Source of the DNA: Christensenella tenuis
Lineage (GTDB): Bacteria > Bacillota > Clostridia > Christensenellales > Christensenellaceae
Reading direction: 5' to 3'
Assembly (NCBI RefSeq): GCF_014287795.1
Contig: NZ_JACOON010000004.1
Span: 1 to 64,000, forward strand
Length of the DNA: 64,000 nt
Part shown: positions 19,057 through 27,121 of the stretch, piece by piece
How the letters are laid out: each line of letters begins with the position of its first letter
Position numbering within the stretch: position 1 is the stretch's first letter
Made by a program: the position numbers and the translations under genes
The notes under the pieces: model-generated
The model's database searches: none
What the model saw: the letters and a program-made list of their open reading frames with translations, nothing else
Told to the model about the DNA's origin: nothing

Positions 19057-20253
19057 TTATTCCGGCTGGTATCCCGTTGCTTCCCTCGCCACCTTTGTCC
19101 ACAACTTGATGTTATTGAGCGCGTCATCCAGGCTGTCGTACGCGTTAAGCGCGCTGATTTTCATTCCTATTCCGCTTGCATCCGCTTCGCGGCAATCCCG
19201 CAGGATGCCTTCAATGCGTTTTGTCATGGATTCTCTCGTGCCTTCAAGAATGTCTTTTTGTGGATTCATGCAGATTTCAAGCGGCGTTTTCCCGCGGAAA
19301 GCCCTGCCCGCGAGCAAAGAAGACGTCCACGGCCCGACGTTGAACAGGTCAAGGCTGCTTAGCTTTGCAATTTCCGGCGCAAGGCCGCCCACATCGCCGC
19401 AGCTGTGCCAATAATGAAGTCCTCCGTGGAAATCGCACAGTTCCTGTTCGTACGGAAACACCTTATCCCGGTAGAGCTCTGCGGACAGTGTCGGACAACT
19501 GACTTCATCGTTATATAGGTTTGCTTTTAACACCGCATGCCCCAAATACTTTTCGAGGCCGCGAAACCAATCCTTGCGCGCATCCACAATATAGCGCATG
19601 AGCGCGTGATAAAACCCTTCATCCACAAGCATATCCACAAGCAGGTCTTCAAACCCCCTGATATATACCGCGATACCGAACGGGCTGCGAATCCATTCCG
19701 GAAAAAGCACGGTAAATTCTTCCCCGGCCAGCGCCCGCACCCGTTCATAGGTCTCAATTAATTTCGGCATTATGCCGCTTTGGAAGAAGTCGACCTGCGG
19801 CGCCTTTTTCAAATCCTCCATCGTGCGGATAACGGGCGTGTGGTCGAGCCAGGGGTCTTTATCGCCAAAGGTATAATAGCCAACCCCGAAAAGACTGCCT
19901 TCCAGCGCGCACGTGCCCCACATGGGGATATCCGCGGTGAGGAATGTATCGTCATCAAAATTTTTGAAACGGTAGATCATAATTTTCAGGTAATTTTCAA
20001 GATATACTTCCGCATTGAAATAGTATTCCTGAATATCAAACCCAATTATTTTGGCCCACGTCGGGTTTTGGATATCCGCCGTGATGGGAACGCAGCCATC
20101 CTTCCAACTGCCGTCGTTCTTTGGAGTAGGGCGGAACTGGTCGCGGCCACTGCGGGCGACATCTTTCCACATACTCCGGCGGCGTTTATTTTCGCCGCTG
20201 CTTAAAAGCGCCAAATATTCTTCTTTCATCTGTTCGATTTCCCTGCTTGCCAT
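19057..20253 (-). CDS. Uroporphyrinogen decarboxylase-family protein 2
   Basis: This 398-aa protein belongs to the URO-D-like family but is longer than true URO-D. It contains LLVDMLVDEGFYHALMRYIV and HYWHSCGDVGGLAPEIAKL. The H-x-C-G element matches the zinc ligands of MtaA-type corrinoid methyltransferases. No corrinoid protein is seen in this window. The frame extends to 20304, but AGGGGA stands seven bases before ATG 20253. A TGTATACA operator lies 130 bp upstream, so it may head its own transcript. Confidence 0.82.
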   Translation of the reverse strand: MASREIEQMKEEYLALLSSGENKRRRSMWKDVARSGRDQFRPTPKNDGSWKDGCVPITADIQNPTWAKIIGFDIQEYYFNAEVYLENYLKIMIYRFKNFDDDTFLTADIPMWGTCALEGSLFGVGYYTFGDKDPWLDHTPVIRTMEDLKKAPQVDFFQSGIMPKLIETYERVRALAGEEFTVLFPEWIRSPFGIAVYIRGFEDLLVDMLVDEGFYHALMRYIVDARKDWFRGLEKYLGHAVLKANLYNDEVSCPTLSAELYRDKVFPYEQELCDFHGGLHYWHSCGDVGGLAPEIAKLSSLDLFNVGPWTSSLLAGRAFRGKTPLEICMNPQKDILEGTRESMTKRIEGILRDCREADASGIGMKISALNAYDSLDDALNNIKLWTKVAREATGYQPE

Positions 20254-20383
20254 TTCGTTTTCCCCTGTTTTTTCAAGAGCTGGATTTTGAGCGCTGGAGG
20301 CCATGCCGCCGGTATGCGCCTCTTCCCCCTTTGTTTTCCGCTATTTTCCCAATCCTGATTTTATATTATATTTGTATATCTAT

Positions 20384-20391
20384 TGTATACA
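20384..20391. promoter_or_regulatory. Candidate GntR/FCD operator TGTATACA
   Basis: A perfect 8-bp palindrome, within ATTGTATACATA, lies between the end of the GntR gene and the start of the URO-D 2 transcript. The same core occurs upstream of the first operon gene at 25052-25061, as expected for a local regulator controlling both. Confidence 0.5.
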
Positions 20392-20438
20392 TACGAGGGC
20401 GTAAAAAGCGGCTCACATGCCAAAAAACTGATTGATAT

Positions 20439-21080
20439 CTATCTTATGATGACTGAATTATTGGTAAAAATATGCCGGAATGCACGTTCGCGCGAGCTTT
20501 CGATATGTTTTTCCATCTCCTGCGCCGCTTTATCGACATCGCCGTCGAGCATGGCTTCCAAGATAATTTGGTGCTGCTGGATCGTAATTTTTACGTCCTC
20601 GGCACTGCGCGTAGAAAGCACACGCACCCTTTTGTTGTGTTCGTACAGATTTTCCATCATTCTGCTGAGATAGGCGTTATCCGCATACCGCAGCAAAATA
20701 CTGTGCAGGTCTTCGTCTTCACGGACAATCTGGTCATAGCTTTTTTCGTTAAAGTCCTGCATTTTTTCCTTGAGGTCGAGCAGCACCTCTTTGGGAATAT
20801 TTTCAAAAGCAAGCCGTACCGCAAACGGTTCCAATACTTTACGGATGCTGTAAATATCCGCGACATCCTTGACTGTAATTTCCGCGACAAACATTCCCCG
20901 GCGCGGAAAAATATTAATCAGGCTTTCCTTGCACAGGGCGTTGATCGCCTCGCGAAAGGGCGTACGGCTGATACTGAGTTCTTCAATGATCTCTTTTTCG
21001 TTCAACATCTGTCCGGGCGGGTAAACCCCATTCAGGATTCTTTCTTTGATGACGTCATACGCCTTTTCTTTCAGGTTCAT
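20439..21080 (-). CDS. GntR-family regulator with FCD ligand domain
   Basis: This 213-aa regulator has an N-terminal winged helix (GQMLNEKEIIEELSISRTPF, then REAINALCKESLI) and a C-terminal all-helical FCD domain. That domain has the metal/ligand-site pattern (EDEDLHSILL and later EMEKHIESS). FCD-GntR proteins usually repress sugar-acid catabolic genes and are released by a carboxylated pathway compound. Its place inside the catabolic region, and the TGTATACA palindromes at both transcript starts, make it the likely local repressor. Confidence 0.92.
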   Translation of the reverse strand: MNLKEKAYDVIKERILNGVYPPGQMLNEKEIIEELSISRTPFREAINALCKESLINIFPRRGMFVAEITVKDVADIYSIRKVLEPFAVRLAFENIPKEVLLDLKEKMQDFNEKSYDQIVREDEDLHSILLRYADNAYLSRMMENLYEHNKRVRVLSTRSAEDVKITIQQHQIILEAMLDGDVDKAAQEMEKHIESSRERAFRHIFTNNSVIIR

Positions 21081-21128
21081 ATTCCTTCCACTCCGTTTCA
21101 GATGTTTACCTTTACAATATCATAAATT

Positions 21129-22289
21129 TTACCTTTTGAAAACCGCAGCGGGCACACTTATCATTTGCCCTGTCCGCAGGAAACGCGCCGCATTTTGCGC
21201 AGCACGGACGAGAGCCCCGCGCGCATCCGTTTTTACTTCTTCCCATGGCTTGATTTCGCTCACACAGGAAATGGCTGCATCGATACCCGCGCTATACACT
21301 TTTTCATATCCCGGTTTCAACTGCCCCGCAACCGCAAGCACCGGAACCCGGCAAAGCTTCGCGTAAGCGGCAACTCCCACCGGTGTTTTGCCGTTGACAG
21401 TCTGCCCATCCATGGTTCCTTCGCCCGTGACGACCAAGTCTGCTGTTTGGACACGCTTTTCCATCCCTGCCGAGGCAAGCACCGTTTCAATGCCTGGCTG
21501 TACCCGGGCGTTTAGCAGGGCCATCAACCCAAACCCAAGGCCGCCTGCCGCACCTGCGCCCGGCAATTTTGCAAAATCTTTTCCTGTTTTCAGGCGGACT
21601 ACTTCCGAAAAATGCCGCAGCGCGCCATCCAATTTTTCTGCCGTTCCTTCATTCACTCCTTTTTGCGGGCCATAAACATAGGTTGCTCCATTCGGCCCGC
21701 AGAGCGGGTTGGTTACATCACAGGCAGCAATCACTGTGCAATTTGCAAGGCGCGGATCCATACCTTTTTTATCGATTTCTTCCAGATCCCGGAGCGCGAG
21801 GCCCCCGGGTTCCAGTTCGTTCCCATTCCGATCCCTGAAACGAATTCCCAGCGCCTGCGCCATACCTGCACCGCCGTCGTTGGTGGCACTCCCGCCAAGG
21901 CCCACGATAATTGTTCCCGCGCCTGCGGAAAGCGCGCATTTGATTAACTCGCCTACGCCGTATGTGGTGGAGCGGCAGGGCGCGCGCAGTTTCCCTTCCA
22001 GGAGTGGAAGCCCGGCTGCAGCAGCCATTTCAATGACCGCGACATCTCCGGCCATACCCCAGTGCGCCTGCACGGGCTCTCCCAATGGTCCTGAAACCGT
22101 TTCACTGAAGATCTTTCCACCCATGTTCCGCATCATGGCGTCTGTCATCCCCTCGCCGCCGTCCGCAACGCACACGACATCCGCCGCCGTATCCGGAAAG
22201 ACTGTGAGGAACCCTTCTTTTACCGCCTCACCCGCTGCAAGGGAACTGAGCGTCCCTTTAAAAGAATCCATGGCGATAACGATTTTCAT
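21129..22289 (-). CDS. Glycerate kinase
   Basis: This 386-aa protein is a full-length GlxK/GarK-type glycerate kinase. The start MKIVIAMDSFKGTLSSLAAG and the segments IIVGLGGSATNDGGAGMAQA, GVNEGTAEKLDG and VVTGEGTMDGQTVNGKTP are diagnostic. It phosphorylates D-glycerate with ATP, usually to 2-phosphoglycerate, which feeds glycolysis. Together with the adjacent hydroxyacid dehydrogenase it indicates that the pathway yields hydroxypyruvate or tartronate semialdehyde and then glycerate. Confidence 0.95.
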   Translation of the reverse strand: MKIVIAMDSFKGTLSSLAAGEAVKEGFLTVFPDTAADVVCVADGGEGMTDAMMRNMGGKIFSETVSGPLGEPVQAHWGMAGDVAVIEMAAAAGLPLLEGKLRAPCRSTTYGVGELIKCALSAGAGTIIVGLGGSATNDGGAGMAQALGIRFRDRNGNELEPGGLALRDLEEIDKKGMDPRLANCTVIAACDVTNPLCGPNGATYVYGPQKGVNEGTAEKLDGALRHFSEVVRLKTGKDFAKLPGAGAAGGLGFGLMALLNARVQPGIETVLASAGMEKRVQTADLVVTGEGTMDGQTVNGKTPVGVAAYAKLCRVPVLAVAGQLKPGYEKVYSAGIDAAISCVSEIKPWEEVKTDARGALVRAAQNAARFLRTGQMISVPAAVFKR

Positions 22290-22301
22290 ATCAACGCTCC
22301 G

Positions 22302-23054
22302 TCAGCGGCACATAAAGCCGCCGTCCACGGGAATGACTGTTCCCGAGAGATATTCCGAGGCATCCGAAGCAAGGAATACCGCGAGACCCTGAAGATCCTC
22401 CGGCGTGCCCCAGCGTCCTGCCGGAATCCGTTTGGTGAGTTCATCGATCTGCCCGGGGACTTCACGCATCGTTTTGGACATTTCGGAAATCATATAGCCC
22501 GGCGCGATGGCGTTCACATTAATTCCTTCGCCCGCCCACTCGTTGGATAAAGCCTTGGTGAGCTGCGCAACGCCGCCTTTGCTTGCCGCATATGCGGGCA
22601 CGATAGTCCCTCCGAAGAATGAATTCATGGAAGCGATATTGATAATCTTCCCATATTTCTGTTCCAGCATAACCTTTCCCGCCTGTTGACACATAAAGAA
22701 CACCGCGGAAAGATCGATTCCGATTACTTTGTCCCACGCGTCCTTTGGAAAATCCACGGACGCGCAGCGGTATTGAACGCCCGCTCCGTTTACAAGGATA
22801 TCAAGGCGGCCATTCAGCTTTGCAAGGGCTTCCTCAAACGCGCGGCCGATGTCGTCCGCGTCGCCCATATCTCCCTGAATGCCGAACCCTTCGATTTCAC
22901 GCGCCGCTTCGTTTACGGTATCCAGAAGGTCTACCAACGCCACGGTTGCGCCCGCCTCGTGCAGCGCTTTTGCTATTCCGAAGGAAAGTCCCCGGGCCCC
23001 GCCCGTTACGAGCGCATTTTTACCTGTAAGGTCGAATTTTGAAAGAATTCCCAT
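22302..23054 (-). CDS. SDR-family oxidoreductase 3
   Basis: This 250-aa short-chain dehydrogenase has TGGARGLSFGIA (a slight variant of TGxxxGIG), NGAG and the catalytic YAASK. The C-terminus LSGTVIPVDGGFMCR is typical of sugar and 2-keto-3-deoxygluconate-type SDRs. It lies 12 bp upstream of glycerate kinase. It may act on a sugar acid in the same route, and is the third non-identical SDR in this region. Confidence 0.9.
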   Translation of the reverse strand: MGILSKFDLTGKNALVTGGARGLSFGIAKALHEAGATVALVDLLDTVNEAAREIEGFGIQGDMGDADDIGRAFEEALAKLNGRLDILVNGAGVQYRCASVDFPKDAWDKVIGIDLSAVFFMCQQAGKVMLEQKYGKIINIASMNSFFGGTIVPAYAASKGGVAQLTKALSNEWAGEGINVNAIAPGYMISEMSKTMREVPGQIDELTKRIPAGRWGTPEDLQGLAVFLASDASEYLSGTVIPVDGGFMCR

Positions 23055-23072
23055 TTGAAGGCCATCCTTCTT

Positions 23073-24047
23073 TTATTGGTTCACAATGTTGACCGGGTTC
23101 CCGGCCAGATACTGCCGCAGGTTTTCCGCCGCAATCTCCATCAGCCGTTCCCGCGATTCCTTTGGCGCCCATGCGATATGAGGCGTAATAATAACATTTT
23201 TTGCCCGCAGCAGGGGATTCTCCGCCCGGATTGGCTCGGTAGATACGACGTCTACAGCCGCCCAGCCCACCCGGCCCGCATCGAGCGCCGCCGCAAGATC
23301 CGCTTCATTGACCAATGGTCCGCGCGATGTATTGATGATAATAACGCCCTTTTTCATCTTCGCAATATTCTCCTGGTTGATCATTCCCGTATTTTCCGGC
23401 GTAAGCGGACAATGCAGTGAAATCACATCCGATTTTTCCAACAGTTCATCCAGGGCGGTATAATGCAGCGTATCGCTTTTCAGCTCATCCAGCTCGTATA
23501 CATCGTTGACAAGAACATTCATTCCAAGCGCCTGCGCCACCCGGGCAAAGCTTTGCCCAATCCGGCCGAATCCAATGATCCCAAGCGTCTTTCCCGCAAG
23601 TTCGACCAACGGATAGTTCCAAAAGCACCAATCTGCATTATCCTGCCATTTCCCTTCTTTTACCGCTTCGCTGTGCGCGCCGATATGGTGGCATACTTCA
23701 AGCAGCAACGCGGTCGCAAACTGTGCTACAGCCGCCGTTCCATAGGTGGGGATATTGCTGACGAGAACGTCCTTTTCCTTTGCGTACGCTACATCCACAA
23801 CGTTAAAGCCCGTTGCCAGTACGCCAATGTATTTTAACTTTGGCAGCGCATCCAGCACTTCCCGCGTAATAGGCGTTTTATTGGTAAAAATAATTTCTGC
23901 ATCCCCGGCGCGCTCAATGATGGGCGCAACATTTCCGGGATCGTAAGAGGTGCGGTCATACACCGTAAGCTCCCCTTGCGAAGAAATCGGTTCCCATGAA
24001 ATATCTCCCGGATTTTCCGTATATCCATCCAGCACAACGATCTTCAT
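23073..24047 (-). CDS. D-2-hydroxyacid dehydrogenase (hydroxypyruvate/glyoxylate reductase-like)
   Basis: This 324-aa NAD(P)-dependent dehydrogenase has the Rossmann motif GFGRIGQSFARVAQALG, the catalytic Arg in NTSRGPLVNEADLAAAL, the Glu in VVSTEPI and the His in TPHIAWAP. It fits hydroxypyruvate or glycerate dehydrogenases. Two ATGs lie six bases apart; the second (24047) has GGAGG at proper spacing and is preferred. It likely reduces hydroxypyruvate to D-glycerate for the glycerate kinase two genes downstream. Confidence 0.92.
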   Translation of the reverse strand: MKIVVLDGYTENPGDISWEPISSQGELTVYDRTSYDPGNVAPIIERAGDAEIIFTNKTPITREVLDALPKLKYIGVLATGFNVVDVAYAKEKDVLVSNIPTYGTAAVAQFATALLLEVCHHIGAHSEAVKEGKWQDNADWCFWNYPLVELAGKTLGIIGFGRIGQSFARVAQALGMNVLVNDVYELDELKSDTLHYTALDELLEKSDVISLHCPLTPENTGMINQENIAKMKKGVIIINTSRGPLVNEADLAAALDAGRVGWAAVDVVSTEPIRAENPLLRAKNVIITPHIAWAPKESRERLMEIAAENLRQYLAGNPVNIVNQ

Positions 24048-24069
24048 TGCCATTCCTCCCTTTTTTCGT

Positions 24070-24981
24070 TCAAAGCTTTGCCCATGCCTCGTTCAGCACA
24101 CGCTTGCCATTCGCAATCACGACCTCCGGGTCTTCCCCCGCCCATGGCTTTACTTCAAAACTCATCAGCGGACGGTCAAATTTTTCAAAATATCCAAGCT
24201 CCATCAACGCCCTGAGGAAAGCCGCTACTTCATCCGCCCCGTTGACGGAATTTGGAAAATTGAAACGCGGATGCGCATCGCCGTAGGCATCCATAGAAGG
24301 ATCGCCGATTACGCAGCTCCCGATATGGGCGTGCGTAATATAGTCTTTTACCGGATAAAGGGATTCCTCGATCGTCTCGTGCAGTTGAGGAATATGGCTC
24401 AGGTCCACAACCAAGCCAAAATTATCATACTGCGCACGCATGTCTTCCGCAAAACGCTTTGCCATAGCGGCCGGGCCGATGATGGACCTTTTATCCACAT
24501 CATAATCAAACACTTCCGTTTCCACCCGCAGGTTTCCTTTTTCCTTTGCATATGCGCACAACTCACCCGCCGATTTCAGCAGCGCCCGGTAGGATTCTTC
24601 CTTTGTTGCCTCTTCATATTTTCCTGCCAAAAAGGCAAACCCCTGCGCGCCGATTTCATAGGCTTCGTCAATCCCCTCCTTAAGGCTTGCAAGTGCGGTA
24701 AGGCGCATTTCTTCATCAAGGGAGTTAATGTTATATCCCGTGGTCAAAAGCCGCGGCTGACCGCCATACGCAACAGTAAGCCCCGCATGTCCAAGCATTT
24801 CCGCCGCCTGTTTCCGAACCTGCGGATTCTTGATCCAGGTGACTTCTATCGCATCAAAATAATCGTCCACCGCTATTTTTTTCATCGTCTCCAGAACGGG
24901 GCCTTCCCCTTTCATGCATTCCGGGAATGCCATAAAATGGATAAGCCCGACTTTCATATACTTCTTGATTGATTCTTTCAT
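24070..24981 (-). CDS. Sugar phosphate isomerase/epimerase (AP-endonuclease-2-like TIM barrel)
   Basis: This 303-aa protein has the xylose-isomerase-like TIM-barrel fold with metal ligands in VETEVFDYD, LVVDLSHIPQ, ITHAHIGSC and MSFEVKPW. The family includes hydroxypyruvate isomerases, tagatose epimerases and inosose dehydratases. The frame opens at 25038, but AAGGAG lies eight bases before the ATG at 24981. It is the promoter-proximal gene of the operon, directly after the TTGTATACAA operator. Isomerisation of hydroxypyruvate or a ketose is the most likely role. Confidence 0.88.
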   Translation of the reverse strand: MKESIKKYMKVGLIHFMAFPECMKGEGPVLETMKKIAVDDYFDAIEVTWIKNPQVRKQAAEMLGHAGLTVAYGGQPRLLTTGYNINSLDEEMRLTALASLKEGIDEAYEIGAQGFAFLAGKYEEATKEESYRALLKSAGELCAYAKEKGNLRVETEVFDYDVDKRSIIGPAAMAKRFAEDMRAQYDNFGLVVDLSHIPQLHETIEESLYPVKDYITHAHIGSCVIGDPSMDAYGDAHPRFNFPNSVNGADEVAAFLRALMELGYFEKFDRPLMSFEVKPWAGEDPEVVIANGKRVLNEAWAKL

Positions 24982-25051
24982 TTTATTTGCTCCTTGTGTT
25001 TGCGATACTGGCTTAAGATGTTTGACCGCCTGATCCATTAAAGAATTTCGT

Positions 25052-25070
25052 TTGTATACAAGAAGTATAC
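25052..25070. promoter_or_regulatory. Operator upstream of the catabolic operon
   Basis: The palindrome TTGTATACAA (25052-25061) is followed four bases later by a second GTATAC (25065-25070). It lies 70 bp before the first gene of the operon and matches the TGTATACA core at 20384. I infer that it is bound by the GntR/FCD regulator at 20439-21080. Confidence 0.6.
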
Positions 25071-25390
25071 ATTAAAGTTTTTTTAAATGCAAGCCCTAAT
25101 TTACAATTCCCGCAAAATATTTTCCGCATGCCAAAATCGGATAAAAACCATGCTCAACAAGAGCCATATACAATAAGCGCTCCGCTGTGAACCTGAAAAC
25201 AAAGAGCCTACATCTTCATTAAAAAGAGAAAACAAAACTTCCGGCAGGAATAGGCTAAATCCAAACAAAATCAGCCGGCGAATTATCGAAACATAGTTGA
25301 ATTGATTCGAAGTTTCATAAAATTCTATCCAGTAGGGCACCCTGAACACAGTGCGCTATTGAGATTACAGGGATGAGGCTGCATGAAAAA

Positions 25391-25426
25391 ACGGCCAGAC
25401 TCCTTTGGGAAACAGGGTCTGGCCGT
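25391..25426 (-). terminator. Terminator downstream of the decayed DUF4190 copy
   Basis: A perfect 10-bp stem ACGGCCAGAC/GTCTGGCCGT is followed on the minus strand by six T residues. It ends minus-strand transcription coming from 25582-26577. Confidence 0.85.
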
Positions 25427-25581
25427 CTCATCTTTTGATTTTCTCAGCGATATCTTTTCTTTGCGGGGTTCAAATTCGTAAGAAAGCGCCACCGTACTTA
25501 TATCAACTTTCTGCGATGCCGAAATCCCCGCTGCATTTCATTCTTCCCAAGGTCCAAAGCCGGTTCCTTGCGGAATCAGTA

Positions 25582-25973
25582 TTAACAATAGTAGCCCATC
25601 AGATCCAGAAAGTCAGGACCGGCAGACGCCAAGCCTATAAGCAGGGCTGCAAACATAATACAGAAAACTACTGCAAGAGCGGTTGCAGCAATGCCGCATA
25701 TAAAGCCAGCGGGCGCCGTGCCCATCTGGCCTGCCGGCAACTTTTTCCCGGTCATGTTCCCAAGCACGACTTCAACGGCACCGGAAACGACGGCCCGAAC
25801 GGAGCCATGCACATTACGATACCAAGGATGCCGCAGACCATCGCACCGGCACCAAAATCCTTGGGCCGTGTTATCCGGTATCTGCTGGTACTGCGGCTGT
25901 TGATATTGCACCTGGTAAGGCTATTGCATCTGCTCACATCATTTTTCGTGCCGCAATAGGGACATATATTCAT
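25582..25973 (-). pseudogene. Decayed zinc-ribbon/DUF4190-like gene
   Basis: The start MNICPYCGTKND is a zinc ribbon. The sequence then needs repeated frame changes to recover a Gln-rich linker (MQYQQPQYQQIPDN), a DUF4190-like helix (GAGAMVCGILGIVMCMAPFG) and a final hydrophobic segment (FICGIAATALAVVFCIMFAA). No single frame spans it. The order ribbon, Gln linker, membrane helices is that of the intact neighbour at 26029-26577, so it is a decayed tandem copy. Confidence 0.7.
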
Positions 25974-26028
25974 TGTTCCATCATATTACCGGCGGCACTG
26001 CCTGCATTCCATTCATTTCCTTTCGCTA

Positions 26029-26577
26029 TCAATACCAATACCAGGGATTTGTCACCGCACTCCAAACAACGCCAACCAGTATGGTCATTATAAGGGCAAC
26101 TACAAGACCGATAATTCCACACACAAGGCCCGCTGTCGCCATTCCATTCGGCGCCTCTTTCCTCGACAAAATGTAGAAAATAATTGCCAGTGCATTGATC
26201 ACAAGGCCAACAAATGGAACCCAGCAAAGAATAAGGCCAATGATTCCACAGACCATAGCCGCGATGGACATTCCCTTCGGCCCTTGCGGCTGCTGCCCGT
26301 ATTGCGGCTGGTAAGCCTGCTGCGGAGGCTGATACTGCGGCTGCCCTTGCTGTTGATAGGGCTGCTGGGGCTGTTGTTGATAAGATTGCTGTGCCTGCTG
26401 CTGCGGAGGCTGATATTGCGGAGGCTGCTGTTGCGGCTGTTCCGGTTGCTGTGGAGGCTGATATTGCGGCTGTTCCGGCTGCTGTGCCTGCTGCGCCTGT
26501 TGTTGGGAAGCGTTCCCGCAATAGGGGCAAGCGGCCATATTGCCGTCATACTCCTGATGACATTTTTCACAAATCAT
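26029..26577 (-). CDS. Zinc-ribbon, Gln/Pro-rich, DUF4190 membrane protein
   Basis: This 182-aa protein has three parts. A zinc ribbon (CEKCHQEY...CPYCG) covers residues 1-21. A low-complexity stretch of Gln, Pro and Tyr runs to about residue 95. A DUF4190 domain with two or three membrane helices (GMSIAAMVCGIIGLILCWVP, MATAGLVCGIIGLVVALIM) completes it. The function of the family is unknown; such proteins are common in Clostridia. A decayed copy lies directly downstream. Confidence 0.85.
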   Translation of the reverse strand: MICEKCHQEYDGNMAACPYCGNASQQQAQQAQQPEQPQYQPPQQPEQPQQQPPQYQPPQQQAQQSYQQQPQQPYQQQGQPQYQPPQQAYQPQYGQQPQGPKGMSIAAMVCGIIGLILCWVPFVGLVINALAIIFYILSRKEAPNGMATAGLVCGIIGLVVALIMTILVGVVWSAVTNPWYWY

Positions 26578-26732
26578 AATTCATATACTCCCTTCTTGTA
26601 TTCCCTTTATTTATAACACATTTATCCCGCATTATCAAAGAAATATTCTTAAGATTTTCTGACAAACAGGAGCCGGAATCCTTAATTCGTCTTCTGCCGG
26701 CAGAAAGACCGTATATCCTTAGCTTAACAGTG
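26578..26732. other. Gap before the inverted-repeat island
   Basis: This holds the leader of the DUF4190 gene (an AAGGGAG ribosome site at its right edge) and chromosomal flank up to the inverted repeat. I see no gene. Confidence 0.5.
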
Positions 26733-26745
26733 ATAAGGAAGTATT
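26733..26745 (+). repeat. Left inverted repeat of the island
   Basis: ATAAGGAAGTATT, pairing with the reverse complement at 29442-29454. Confidence 0.65.
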
Positions 26746-26792
26746 TACAACAAAATTATCACTAGCGCTGACAGACAGATTTGCAAACAGAA

Positions 26793-26832
26793 ACAGAGAG
26801 TTAATCACTTTCAAAAGTGGTTGGCTCTCTGT
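26793..26832 (+). terminator. Terminator just inside the island's left end
   Basis: ACAGAGAG pairs with CTCTCTGT, with an inner AATCACTTT/AAAGTGGTT stem, followed by five T residues on the plus strand. No plus-strand gene precedes it now, so it may be a relic or insulate the element. The stretch from here to 27121 shows no convincing gene. Confidence 0.6.
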
Positions 26833-27121
26833 TTTTCTATCTCCGCATTGTTACACAGTAGAATGCCATTTTCGAGGGAAATGGGAGAAATCCCTCACTC
26901 TTGGTGTTTTCGTGTCTGTAAGCCGCTTAAATCAAAGCTTTTTCAATCACTGCAGTGTAACATCATTCCCATAGTTTATCAAGAGCATAAGCGGTTTACT
27001 GCTTATGTCCTCTTGACTACCTTATGAGTGGTGCAGGCGCTTTGTCATACGGCGGCACAGTATGTGCCTTTCATTTCACCGTTGACAATGACGACTGCCT
27101 ATGCTATTTTAGTATTTAATG

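Noticed and set aside
12884..20253. Heme biosynthesis hemE genes
   Set aside because: The two URO-D-family proteins lie in a catabolic operon with no other heme genes, and their motifs fit the methyltransferase-like branch.
25101..25349. 82-aa hydrophobic minus-strand frame with GTG start
   Set aside because: No ribosome site, no recognisable family and it lies in the promoter flank of the catabolic operon. It may be a relic but cannot be supported as a gene.
26199..26616. Ser/Asn/Arg- and Leu-rich frames opposite or beside the DUF4190 gene
   Set aside because: They arise from the CAG-rich Gln linker read in other frames.
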